NCBI RefSeq assembly: GCF_025359345.1
Contig: NZ_JANYGQ010000022.1
Coordinates: 1-64,000, forward strand
Direction of reading: 5' to 3'
Source of the DNA: Mucilaginibacter sp.
GTDB taxonomy: Bacteria > Bacteroidota > Bacteroidia > Sphingobacteriales > Sphingobacteriaceae
Length of the DNA stretch: 64,000 bases
The notes under the pieces were generated by a model that did not search any database, had not been told where the DNA came from, and saw only the letters and a list, made by a program, of their open reading frames with translations. The position numbers and the translations under genes are program-made. The stretch's first letter is position 1, and every line of letters begins with the position of its first letter. Below, in pieces: positions 55,541 to 64,000 of this stretch.

Positions 55541-55566
55541 AAAAAAAAAGCGGCATTTCTGCCGCC
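55541..55566 (-). terminator. Terminator of the OmpA-family gene
   Basis: Minus strand GCGGCA, GAAA loop and TGCCGC run straight into nine Ts. It lies 27 bases past the stop. Confidence 0.9.
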
Positions 55567-55593
55567 CTTTCATTTCAAAAAATATACATTTTA

Positions 55594-57543
55594 CTATTTG
55601 ACCGGAACAATATCAATTATAACCGTACGATTATAAAAGCGTTCTTCGGTGGTGTTATTGTCAAACGGTGCGTTGGCTGCATCCTCGCCAAAACCTAAGG
55701 TTTCAAACTTCACGTTGGTTTTACCGGCCTTGGTTAAGGCGCGCTGCAAGGTGTTTTGAACATCCATTGCGCGTTCTTTTGATAACTTCATGTTGTGGTC
55801 CACATCGCCAATTTTATCGGTGTGGCCGTGTATAATAACGGTTGAACCATCGGTGATTGAAGCTGCTACAATATCGGTTAAGAATTTGTCGTACGATGCG
55901 ATGGAGTTTGCTTTGTCAAAATCATACAATATACTGTAGCGTATGCCTTTAACAACTGCGCCGTCCTGGCGTACTAAATGGACGGTACTTTCCATTCTAA
56001 CCGGTGTGCCGGTGGTGGTTTCGCCTGTCATCACTATCTTGTAATCGCCATCAGGGCTAGTACCTAAAATAGTGGCACCCGGTATACTGGCCTGGTCGCT
56101 GGTGTATGGCCCGAAATGCTGGGCAACGCCTTTGCTATCGGTAACATCAACCGACCACGATTTAAGCAGTTGTTGAGCGCTATCGACATTTAATACTACC
56201 TGGCTGTCAAGCGGGTTTACCTGGGTAGCGTTTATCTGCACAGGTTTCATCATATCGCCGCCAACTTCTACCAATAATTGAGGTGAAGCGCTGGTTATAT
56301 CAACACGACGGTTGCCGGCACGGAGTAATGCAAGTTCTTTGGTGCCGCCAGGGTGTTCTGATGGGATAACTGGTTTGGTACGGCCCTGTACGGCTATTCG
56401 TGAACCATCAATTGCGAACGTGGCAACTAAATACTGTTTTACTGTTTCAGCAAGTTCCTTGCCTTCTTTAGGGCCGTTGGCCGATGCACCGGTCAATAAA
56501 ATTACCGCATTTGGGTTCGCTCTTAAACGGTCGCCCAAAATGTTGAGGATATTATGATAAACATTTAACTGCCTTGCAGAGCGGCCTGTGTTGTTGTCGG
56601 TTTGTGCATTTTGCAGTTGTTCTTCCCTGAACGTGGTCGCCTGGTCAGGTGTAAGCATCACGTACCTTGCAGAAATTTGTGTGGACCCTTCATCAAAAAA
56701 TACCGAGTTGCGCAGCGGTAAAGTTTCGCTTACCTGGCGCTGTAACGGCACTGCTAAAGGTGCACGCACGTTAAACACAAAACTGTGTACCGGTGGCGCA
56801 GGTGGTGGTACCGCTACAACAACATCTTTAACTTTGGCTTTTGAACCCTTGCCAAACTTGAGCGCAATACCGGCGCGTACTGTGGTAACCTGCCAGCTTT
56901 CGATGCTGCGAGGTGCCTGGCCGAAATAGGGATGAAATGAAACAAACGGCGAAAGGCTAACCTTTGTGGTGCTGTTTGCCGACGACATCATTATATCGTA
57001 ACCGGCGCCAACCTGGCCCGAAATAATGGTTTTGTGCATTGCCACCAGTTCGGCGCTTGTATTTGGTTGCCTCAGTTGGGTATAGTCAAAGCCGCTGCTT
57101 GCATTAAATGCCACCCGTGGCCCTGTAAAAAAATACAGCCCTGTTGATGGTACACTTAAACGCAAACTTGGCTCAATAGCAATGTAGCTGGTGCTTGTTT
57201 TTAAGGTAGCGGGGCAATCGCATGGGGCTACTACGCCGTCAAATTTGCCACCGCGGCCGTCATAGGCTACGTTTAACATAACGCCCCACACGCCAACCGG
57301 GCGATATTCAACCAGCACCGACCCATAGGGGGCCACACCTTTGCCTTTATGGAACGCGGTGGGCGCTATTAATGAACTGGTTAAACGTTGGGTTGTACCA
57401 TCGTAAAAATTAAAATTTGCAGCGCCAGATGCGCCGAACCACCATGTGGGCTGCGTATTTTGTGCCTTAACCGTGGTGCCGGCCATTATAATCATCAGCA
57501 TACAGGTGATGAGCTTTGGGAGTATTTTATTTATGGGTAACAT
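55594..57543 (-). CDS. OmpA-family outer membrane protein
   Basis: The 649 residues have a signal peptide (to about residue 27, GTTVKAQN), an N-terminal outer-membrane barrel (about 30-235), a linker region and a C-terminal OmpA peptidoglycan-binding domain (about 535-645, with HGHTDKIGDVDHNMKLSKER). A second OmpA-like segment may lie at 285-430 (VILLTGASANGPKEGKELAE). It tethers the outer membrane to the wall. It follows the ice-binding-type gene on the same strand by 83 bases. Confidence 0.85.
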   Translation of the reverse strand: MLPINKILPKLITCMLMIIMAGTTVKAQNTQPTWWFGASGAANFNFYDGTTQRLTSSLIAPTAFHKGKGVAPYGSVLVEYRPVGVWGVMLNVAYDGRGGKFDGVVAPCDCPATLKTSTSYIAIEPSLRLSVPSTGLYFFTGPRVAFNASSGFDYTQLRQPNTSAELVAMHKTIISGQVGAGYDIMMSSANSTTKVSLSPFVSFHPYFGQAPRSIESWQVTTVRAGIALKFGKGSKAKVKDVVVAVPPPAPPVHSFVFNVRAPLAVPLQRQVSETLPLRNSVFFDEGSTQISARYVMLTPDQATTFREEQLQNAQTDNNTGRSARQLNVYHNILNILGDRLRANPNAVILLTGASANGPKEGKELAETVKQYLVATFAIDGSRIAVQGRTKPVIPSEHPGGTKELALLRAGNRRVDITSASPQLLVEVGGDMMKPVQINATQVNPLDSQVVLNVDSAQQLLKSWSVDVTDSKGVAQHFGPYTSDQASIPGATILGTSPDGDYKIVMTGETTTGTPVRMESTVHLVRQDGAVVKGIRYSILYDFDKANSIASYDKFLTDIVAASITDGSTVIIHGHTDKIGDVDHNMKLSKERAMDVQNTLQRALTKAGKTNVKFETLGFGEDAANAPFDNNTTEERFYNRTVIIDIVPVK

Positions 57544-57626
57544 GTTGTGTCTTCTTTAAATTGTTGATTTATACAGTTTCCGGGTAAATCCCCCGAAGGG
57601 GATAAACCGGGTAAACTATTTGAATG

Positions 57627-59510
57627 TTATTGGGGCACGTTGATAGTGGTATTTACCATGGTAACCGAAGCCACCAATGAAATAGCCCTGCCGTTTAATA
57701 CCGTTTGCACAGCATTGCCTGCTGTTGAAAACGTAACGCCTGCTGTGGCAATGATGGTACCTGTCATGATACCGCCACCTGCGCCATTAATTACAGCTGC
57801 GCTGCCTACATACCAGAATACATTTTTAGCTTGTGCGCCGCCTTTCAGTTTAACGTTCCTTGCTCCTGCCGGACCGGCGGTGCCTACGGTAAGCCCCGCA
57901 GCTGTCTGGAATATAAATACTGCATTCGGGTCGCCTTTTGCATCGAGGGTAAGATCACCGTTGGTAATTTTAAATGTACCGCTGGCAGATTTGTATACGC
58001 CCGCTGCTAAAGTCAGTCCGCCTAATTCGCCGGCGCCCGGATCGGTACCGCCTGGTTTTGATGCGGGGGAAATACTGTTATAAGCAATGGTAGCATCAAT
58101 AAGCGCCTGCGATGCAATGGCAAACGAAGTAGCGTTACCAGGTGCGGGTGGCGCGGTGTATATACGACCGGTTACGTCGCCTTTGTTAAGCGGTGTTTCG
58201 GTATACACATCGGCGGTTGTGCCATCATGAAAGCCTGTTATCAGGGTTGATGCGGCTGTTGTGCCGATGCTGCCATTATTGATGATAGTGTTCAGGCCCT
58301 GGTTGGTTACACCTGCATTACCACCGAATGCACCAAATATATCTATGGAGCCCAAGTTTGGCGGTGGCACAACCACTATCAGCGTAAAGTTTGCCGTGAT
58401 GTTTTTGTTAGCACTCATGGTAACGTTTAACGGATTGGTTGAACCCGATGCGTCGCCGCTCCATGATGTAAAGTTGTAGCCGGAATTTGCAGTTGCCTGT
58501 ATAGTTGCTGTTGCCCCTGCATTATATGCACCCGAACCTGTAGTCGAACCGCCTTCTGCCGGGTTCGAGGTTATGGTAAGTGCAAATTGCGAAGCAGGTA
58601 TGGCCTTAAAATTGGCAATTAGCTTGCGGTTGCCTGCCAAAATAAACTGGTAACTGGAGCTTGCGGAAACTATGTTGCCATTCTCCGTCCAATTGATAAA
58701 CGTATACTTGGCGCTTGGCGATGCGGTTACCGTTACCTTGGTACCGGCATTGTAAGCGCCCGAGCCGCTTGTTGTTCCGCCTTTAACCGGCAGCGATGAT
58801 AACGCTACTGCAAATTGCGATGGCGGGATCACCTTAAAGTTTGCAACCAGTGCACGGTTTGCGCTTAAGGTAAACTGGTAGCTGGAGCTTGTTGAAACAA
58901 TAGTGCCGTTTTCTGTCCAGTTAACAAAAGCATAGCCTGCGTTAGGCGTAGCTGTTGCGGTAGCAACCGAATCGCGGGCAAACACGCCTTCACCTGTGGC
59001 TGTGCCGCCAATAGTTGGGTTTGCTGTTAATGTTAACTGCGGGATGGTGGTAAAGCTCCACACAAAATTACTAACCAGCGCCGTACGCAGCGTATCGGTG
59101 GCCCCGGTTGTAATGGTACCTGTGTAAATTGCAAATGGTAAAAGCGGCACGGTGGGTGTAAACGTAAAAGTTTTAGCATCGGCCGATGCTGTAATTTTGC
59201 CTGCAATTGCTGTGGCACCCTGTTTTATAGTAAATGTATTAGCGTTGACGGTACCAACAGACATATTGGTATTAAACGTTACCGATATTGCTTTTTCAAG
59301 CACAACGTCCACCGCTTTATCAGCCGGGTCGGTTGAAACTACTACGGGGCAGTTACCTTTTATTTCGCCTTTAAAGTCGTCTTTTTTGCAGCCTGCTGCT
59401 AAAGCAATAACCAGCAGGATGGTAGCCACGATGGGCTTAAATACGTTTGGATAGTGCTTGCCGTTCGGCAATGGCGTACTATCCATAGTAAGAGTAAATC
59501 TTTTTTTCAT
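57627..59510 (-). CDS. Surface lipoprotein with InlB-type repeats and ice-binding (DUF3494) domain
   Basis: The 627 residues begin with a lipoprotein-type signal (ALAAGC near residue 41). An Ig-like Big_5 domain follows (TDPADKAVDVVLEKAISVTF, near 60-155). Three InlB B-type repeats come next (about 158-385), with GYAFVNWTENG, YTFINWTENG and YNFTSWSGDASG. The C-terminal part is a DUF3494 ice-binding fold (about 390-625, GELGGLTLAAGVYKSA, VFIFQTAAGLTVG). Ice binding itself is not shown; many such domains are adhesins. Confidence 0.82.
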   Translation of the reverse strand: MKKRFTLTMDSTPLPNGKHYPNVFKPIVATILLVIALAAGCKKDDFKGEIKGNCPVVVSTDPADKAVDVVLEKAISVTFNTNMSVGTVNANTFTIKQGATAIAGKITASADAKTFTFTPTVPLLPFAIYTGTITTGATDTLRTALVSNFVWSFTTIPQLTLTANPTIGGTATGEGVFARDSVATATATPNAGYAFVNWTENGTIVSTSSSYQFTLSANRALVANFKVIPPSQFAVALSSLPVKGGTTSGSGAYNAGTKVTVTASPSAKYTFINWTENGNIVSASSSYQFILAGNRKLIANFKAIPASQFALTITSNPAEGGSTTGSGAYNAGATATIQATANSGYNFTSWSGDASGSTNPLNVTMSANKNITANFTLIVVVPPPNLGSIDIFGAFGGNAGVTNQGLNTIINNGSIGTTAASTLITGFHDGTTADVYTETPLNKGDVTGRIYTAPPAPGNATSFAIASQALIDATIAYNSISPASKPGGTDPGAGELGGLTLAAGVYKSASGTFKITNGDLTLDAKGDPNAVFIFQTAAGLTVGTAGPAGARNVKLKGGAQAKNVFWYVGSAAVINGAGGGIMTGTIIATAGVTFSTAGNAVQTVLNGRAISLVASVTMVNTTINVPQ

Positions 59511-59650
59511 GAATAAATGTTTTGAAGAGTAAATTGTAAGTGGTCCGTAGATCCTATTGGGTCAGATCTAAGGATAGTACAAAACTATGGAGGGGTTGTA
59601 GCCGATATGTTACATAACTTTTGCTATAAGTTATATAATTCACACATATT

Positions 59651-60202
59651 TCAGGCGCTTTTTTGGTCGTTAAAACTAACGTGTTTAAAATGTGACGGGG
59701 TTACGCCGGTTACCTTTTTAAATTGGGCAGACAGGTGCGCTACGCTGCTGTAATGGAGCTTCCACGAAATTTCAGTAAGGTTAAGCTCGTCCTGCCAGAT
59801 CAGCTGTTTAACCGCCTGTATTTTATGTAAAATAATAAATTGCTCGATAGTGGTGCCCTGTATATCCGAAAATATATTGGCGAGGTAGGTGTAATCAAGG
59901 TTTAATTCTGTGCTGAGGTAATCGGAGAAATTGGTTTTAAGGGGCGAATCGCTATAAGTAATCATATCCACAATTACCCGCTTAATACGTTCCACTAAGA
60001 TATTCTTTTTATTATCCAGCAGCACCAAACCGTAGTTTGATAAAGCAAGCCCTGCTTCCATAATTTGCGCCGCTGAAGCATCGCCCGTAATGGTTACCCT
60101 CCCCAACTCAATATTGATACATTTTAACCCGATTTTTTCAAATTCCAGCTCAACAATCATTTTGCACCGCGGGCCCACCATATTTTTTATAAAGAAGTTC
60201 AT
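59651..60202 (-). CDS. AraC-type regulator, short
   Basis: The 183 residues have a short N-terminal domain and a C-terminal HTH pair: LNLDYTYLANIFSDIQGTTI and NLTEISWKLHYSSVAHLSAQ. The last is the second HTH with the family's helix. A start at ATG 60202 is used. It lies upstream of the lipoprotein gene on the same strand and may regulate it. No signal domain is seen. Confidence 0.78.
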   Translation of the reverse strand: MNFFIKNMVGPRCKMIVELEFEKIGLKCINIELGRVTITGDASAAQIMEAGLALSNYGLVLLDNKKNILVERIKRVIVDMITYSDSPLKTNFSDYLSTELNLDYTYLANIFSDIQGTTIEQFIILHKIQAVKQLIWQDELNLTEISWKLHYSSVAHLSAQFKKVTGVTPSHFKHVSFNDQKSA

Positions 60203-60525
60203 TGCGCAGGTACTTGCAAAGGCAGTGCCTGTATTGAATTTACAACATGTAGCTCTATCGTAAGCCAGTTATGGCTGTTATACTTTGCGCCAACCAGCCC
60301 AGCCAGCGGTCTTTTTTAAGAAATATGTTTTTGTACGAACAAAAATTAATTAGTAAAGAATGTCTGGTGCGTTATTTTTTTTCTGTCGATTTTGGCTAAA
60401 TATGAATAGTATATAGGATTTTATTAGTCTGTAGACAAATAATTGACACATATTGTGCGGAGACCAACCCGTGATTGTCAATGTACGAAACATTGGTTTT
60501 ACAACTACTGCCTCAAGACTCAAAA

Positions 60526-60593
60526 AAACTATGAAAATAGTTTGTAACTATAAAATTAGTTTTTACATTTGGTAAACTACGAAATTAGTTTAC
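60526..60593. promoter_or_regulatory. Three palindromic operator-like sites before the BlaI-like gene
   Basis: Site 1 (60526-60543) is AAACTAT, four bases, ATAGTTT. Site 2 (60544-60567) has AACTA, six bases, TAGTT. Site 3 (60572-60593) has GTAAACTA, six bases, TAGTTTAC, exact. Site 3 ends one base before the ATG. BlaI/MecI repressors bind such dyads as dimers, so this is the likely autorepression operator. The rest of the 390-base gap is AT-rich and shows no gene. Confidence 0.65.
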
Positions 60594-60594
60594 T

Positions 60595-60972
60595 ATGCCT
60601 GTCAAAGAACTCACTAAAGCCGAAGAAACAATAATGCAATTATTATGGCAATTAAAAGAAGCCATGGTAAAAGACATTATTGAACTTATGCCTGAACCTA
60701 AGCCGGCCTACAACACCGTTTCGACCGTGGTGCGCGTGCTGGAGGGAAAAAAGTTTGTCGATCATAAGCCTTATGGCAATTCGCACGTGTATTTTCCGTT
60801 AATCAGCGGGGAGGAGTACAAGAAATTCACTTTCGACAAACTGATGAGTGGCTATTTCAGCAACTCGTACAAAAGCCTGGTGTCTTTTATTGCCAACGAG
60901 AAAAAGCTGGACGTAAAACAACTGGACGAACTAACCCAACTGATAGAAGACCTTAAACGCAAAAAGAAATGA
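60595..60972 (+). CDS. BlaI/MecI/CopY-type repressor
   Basis: The 125 residues form a winged helix: ELTKAEETIMQLLWQLKEAM, then AYNTVSTVVRVLEGKKFVDH near 40-60. A short C-terminal dimer part follows. Family members are cut or released after a partner M56 protease senses a signal. Its stop overlaps the start of such a protease gene by 4 bases (ATGA). It lies one base past the operator. Confidence 0.9.
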   Translation: MPVKELTKAEETIMQLLWQLKEAMVKDIIELMPEPKPAYNTVSTVVRVLEGKKFVDHKPYGNSHVYFPLISGEEYKKFTFDKLMSGYFSNSYKSLVSFIANEKKLDVKQLDELTQLIEDLKRKKK

Positions 60973-63209
60973 ACGGCCTGTATTACCTTGCAGAAGCTAA
61001 CTTATACCTCGGCGTATTTTACCTGGCCTACTGCTTATTTTTAAACCGCAATACCCATTACCAGTTAAGCCGGGCGTACCTGATATTCAGTTGCGTAGTC
61101 GCTTTTATACTGCCGCTGGTGCAGGTAAGCGCGTTAAGGTCAGTTAAAACAGCCGAACCCGTATATGCAATAAGGCCGTTAAAGCCAGTTGAACCGGTAA
61201 ACACATTCGGCCCTGTTACACCTGTTATGGCCCCGGTTGTAAATGTTACTGAACAATACCACTCCCCTACCCTTGGCGCACCTACCGCCCCTGCCGTAAT
61301 TGAACGGCATTTTACCTGGCAGGATGGTTTGTTGTATGCCTACCTCGCAGGCGCAGCCGTTTTACTTTGTATCCTTTTTATCAAGCTGTACGCCTTATTT
61401 AAAATGACCCGCAGTAAACAGGCGGTTAATGAAGGTAAGTATCGGGTGATCTACTTAAACGGAACAGATGTGGCGTTTTCGTTTTTTAATTACCTTTTCA
61501 TCGGCACCGACACACACGGGGCCAATACCATCATCAGGCACGAACTGGTGCACATCCGGCAAAAACACTCGGCCGATATTATTTTGCTCGAGTTATTAAA
61601 GATATTCAACTGGTTTAACCCCTTTGTGTACCTGTTGCAAAACAGTTTACGAAGCATACACGAATATATTGCCGACGAACAAACCGCAGCTCACGAAAGT
61701 GATGCGCTGAGTTACGCCTCGTTTCTATTAAACAACGCTTACGGCGTTGGCGGTTCATCAATTACCCATTCGTTTTTCAATTATAACCTTTTGAAAAAGC
61801 GGATCATGATGCTGAATCAGCAACGTTCGGGTAAGTTGGCAAGGTTGAAGTACCTGGTTGCTATTCCAATCTGTATTGCGCTACTATGCGCATCTTCCCT
61901 GGTGTTCAGTAAGACCTATGCCTGGTTGGACCTTGCCCCTGCCAGCCTAAAATCGCCCGGTAAATATGCCATGCTAAATGCAAAATTTACCGCCAGGCGT
62001 AAACTATTAAAAATCACCGAAAATGGAGTAACCACCATAACCGATAAGCTTTCAATTGATCAGCAAAACAAAAAAGTAGCTTATACCGCAGCAACAATTA
62101 CAAAGGCCGACAGCCTGTTATTACTTAAAAGCCACAATATCAAGGTGGAGGTAGTTGAGGATAGTACAAAATTTATCACAAAAGACGGGCGACCAATTTT
62201 ACCTATCGTAAATGTTGATGGCTATTATCCTTTGGACCATTTTTTACATAAAAACGTCCATTATACCTCGGCCAAAGGCGAAAAAGGCGGACTCGTGGAA
62301 GTTGGCTTTACACTGGATAAAGACCGCCATATAACCGATGCCAAAGTTGTTAAAAGCGGTGGCGCCAAACTGGACGCCCTGGCGGTGAACGGGTTTAACG
62401 CCTACAAAGGAATTGTCAACGACGACCCCGGCAAAAAATTAAAAATCGGGGTATATTTTTTCACTGATGATTATTCGATATTTAAAACCGACTCATTAGG
62501 CAAGGACCCTGAATTTGGGGGAGAATTGATCATAACCAATTATAAATACCCAACACCCCGCACAAGTAAAGGATATGAATATGACGAGAGTGGTGTTGGC
62601 TTCCCAGGTGACAACAATAACACATCATTTGCACAAGTCGTGATATACGATAAGAACGGCGAAGGAACCTGGTATTTTGAGAGCAAGTGCACACCTGCCG
62701 ATTTGAAAATGCTGAAAGAAAAGTATGGGTATACTTTTCCGTCGGGAGCTTCATCTATTGTGCAGTTTTTTAACCCTAAAGATGTTCATAGTCGTTTAGG
62801 GTATATTTTCGATGTCGCATCCTACCTGGATGCACCCTACGCGAATCAATTTTACAACTATATGCTCGACAATATTGAGTATCCGCTGGAAGCAAAAAAA
62901 GCGTACAAAGGGGGCGTTGTAGTGTTGACCTTCAACCTTGATAATGATGGTATAATAAGTGATATAGCTGTGGCAAAAGGCGCCGGTAATGGTTTTGACG
63001 AAGCTGCGGTGAATGCCGTAAAATCATATAAATATGCCATTAAGGACAATGCGGGCAAGCATAGCCTCGCCGTGCTATTTTGCGTTGCCAAAAACGAATA
63101 TCGCCCGGTTGCGAGCGATGACCTAAAGAAAGATGGTTATGTGGGCGAACTGGCAATATGTGAAGCTAAGTCGCCATTTAAAAACGGGTCCGTTAAATGG
63201 AATCATTAA
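60969..63209 (+). CDS. BlaR1-type M56 metallopeptidase with TonB-like C-terminal domains
   Basis: The 746 residues have an N-terminal membrane part (several helices to about residue 145) and the peptidase motif HELVHIRQKH near 190-199, with a second part EYIADEQ near 232. A membrane helix follows near 300-320. The rest is periplasmic, with TonB C-terminal-like domains in VEVGFTLDKDRHITDAKVV and VVVLTFNLDNDGIISDIAVA. The pairing with a BlaI-like repressor gene fits a signal-sensing protease. Its signal is unknown. Confidence 0.85.
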   Translation: MNGLYYLAEANLYLGVFYLAYCLFLNRNTHYQLSRAYLIFSCVVAFILPLVQVSALRSVKTAEPVYAIRPLKPVEPVNTFGPVTPVMAPVVNVTEQYHSPTLGAPTAPAVIERHFTWQDGLLYAYLAGAAVLLCILFIKLYALFKMTRSKQAVNEGKYRVIYLNGTDVAFSFFNYLFIGTDTHGANTIIRHELVHIRQKHSADIILLELLKIFNWFNPFVYLLQNSLRSIHEYIADEQTAAHESDALSYASFLLNNAYGVGGSSITHSFFNYNLLKKRIMMLNQQRSGKLARLKYLVAIPICIALLCASSLVFSKTYAWLDLAPASLKSPGKYAMLNAKFTARRKLLKITENGVTTITDKLSIDQQNKKVAYTAATITKADSLLLLKSHNIKVEVVEDSTKFITKDGRPILPIVNVDGYYPLDHFLHKNVHYTSAKGEKGGLVEVGFTLDKDRHITDAKVVKSGGAKLDALAVNGFNAYKGIVNDDPGKKLKIGVYFFTDDYSIFKTDSLGKDPEFGGELIITNYKYPTPRTSKGYEYDESGVGFPGDNNNTSFAQVVIYDKNGEGTWYFESKCTPADLKMLKEKYGYTFPSGASSIVQFFNPKDVHSRLGYIFDVASYLDAPYANQFYNYMLDNIEYPLEAKKAYKGGVVVLTFNLDNDGIISDIAVAKGAGNGFDEAAVNAVKSYKYAIKDNAGKHSLAVLFCVAKNEYRPVASDDLKKDGYVGELAICEAKSPFKNGSVKWNH

Positions 63210-63316
63210 TCTAGCGCCCGTTCAGAAGATTCGACGCTTTTTTGTGAACCGGCCCTAAGGGCTGGGAATCCATTATTGACCCGTACATTTACATTATAAC
63301 TAAACCCGATCCCCCT

Positions 63317-64000
63317 ATGAAAAAACTTGTTATCTCCGCCGTATTAGTTCTGCTGTATTCAATAACAACCTTTGCCAATAATGCGACCATTCATATTACC
63401 GTTAAAAATTTTAGGGGAACAATTAGAGTATACGACCCCGGTCTGCGGTACAACCTGACCAGGGGCAACGATACCGCCCTTCGCCTGGATGCACATCATT
63501 CGGCGTCGTATACCGTGACGATCGATAAGCCAGTAAGTCTTGTTTTATATTTTTCGTCAAACAGCGAACTTACTTATAATCTTTACCTATCGCCTGGCGA
63601 TGAACTTTTCCTTACTGCTGATTTTTCGAAAAAGAATAATAATTTCACTGTCACCGGCAAGGGCAGCGAGAATAATCAGCCTGAAATTTCGATGTTAGCC
63701 GGTTCAGACCTGCAGGCATTTAAAAGTGACACAAAGCCTGATCGTGTTATAGCGACCATAAACAAGCAATTTCAACTTAACAAGGGCATATTGACTAACT
63801 ATATTGCCGAACACAAACCCTGGTCCGGATTTATAAAGGCCACGACACTTAATTTGCAATACCAGGCTGTTTGCGATTATTATTATTCATATCAAAGCAG
63901 CATTTATGGCAAACCCAAAGACCAGGATCCAAAATGGCGCAAAATCCAGGACAGCTTGTTTTTGAAGGCAAATTTGAATAATGACGAGGCGTTAGGATCT
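63317..64000 (+). CDS. Secreted protein, start only (cut by window edge), possibly TlpA/AhpC-type
   Basis: The 228 codons visible from the ATG at 63317 are open to the edge. A signal peptide (to about residue 20, YSITTFAN) is followed by a beta-rich N-terminal domain like those before thioredoxin domains in Bacteroidota (SVLYFSSN-type strands, LYLSPGDELFLTADF near 90-105). The thioredoxin part is not yet reached, so the class is a guess. It follows the BlaR1-like gene by 107 bases. Confidence 0.6.
   Translation, partial: MKKLVISAVLVLLYSITTFANNATIHITVKNFRGTIRVYDPGLRYNLTRGNDTALRLDAHHSASYTVTIDKPVSLVLYFSSNSELTYNLYLSPGDELFLTADFSKKNNNFTVTGKGSENNQPEISMLAGSDLQAFKSDTKPDRVIATINKQFQLNKGILTNYIAEHKPWSGFIKATTLNLQYQAVCDYYYSYQSSIYGKPKDQDPKWRKIQDSLFLKANLNNDEALGS

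Overview
The window looks like a chromosomal segment of a Bacteroidota bacterium, most likely family Sphingobacteriaceae (Mucilaginibacter/Pedobacter type). Reasons: gene order rpsU-xerC-hpf-tRNAs-tuf-secE-nusG-rplKAJL-rpoBC, DnaE and RpoB of Bacteroidota type, TonB-linked M56 peptidase, CarboxypepD_reg-like and OmpA proteins, an ice-binding-type lipoprotein, and promoters of the TTG/TAnnTTTG type. The genus is an inference.

Region 1 (1-12.4 kb, all minus strand) is a core translation/transcription block. It reads rpsU, xerC-like recombinase, hpf; then tRNA-Thr(TGT), tRNA-Tyr, tRNA-Gly, tRNA-Thr(GGT), tuf, tRNA-Trp, secE, nusG, rplK, rplA, rplJ, rplL, rpoB and the 5' part of rpoC. A near-consensus promoter lies at 10595-10625. 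Region 2 (12.4-38.4 kb) is mixed housekeeping: acyl-CoA dehydrogenase, a ComEA-like/apt/EF-Tu-domain-III operon, an ornithine-lipid-type acyltransferase fusion, Mpo1-like protein, rny, a candidate 6S-like RNA, zapA with a coiled-coil partner, pheT, radC, a YncE-type propeller, glycyl-tRNA synthetase, dnaE, a DPP-IV-type peptidase, a hotdog thioesterase, a GHL10/CBM9 gene pair and an EVE protein. The gaps hold at least nine families of imperfect intergenic palindromes, some nested in one another.

Region 3 (38.4-53.6 kb) is accessory and AT-rich. Its first part has genes of unknown function, a gene split by a frameshift, and three tandem micro-ORFs of 32, 23 and 26 codons that share the start MAKQTT and the end KK. 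These sit beside two small membrane proteins. The second part (about 42-53 kb) is a compact Mu-like transposable element: divergent repressor and Ner-like regulator, MuA-like transposase, MuB-like ATPase, GemA-like protein, a protease-like protein, a collagen/LamG tail-fibre-like protein and an SGNH esterase. No terminase, portal, capsid, tail-tube, tape-measure or lysis gene is visible, so it is either a deleted prophage or a satellite-like element.

Region 4 (53.6-64 kb) returns to host genes for the cell surface and its regulation: an NTF2-like secreted protein, two AraC-type regulators, an OmpA protein, a lipoprotein with InlB-type repeats and an ice-binding domain, a BlaI/BlaR1-like pair with three palindromic operator-like sites, and the start of a secreted protein cut by the window edge.
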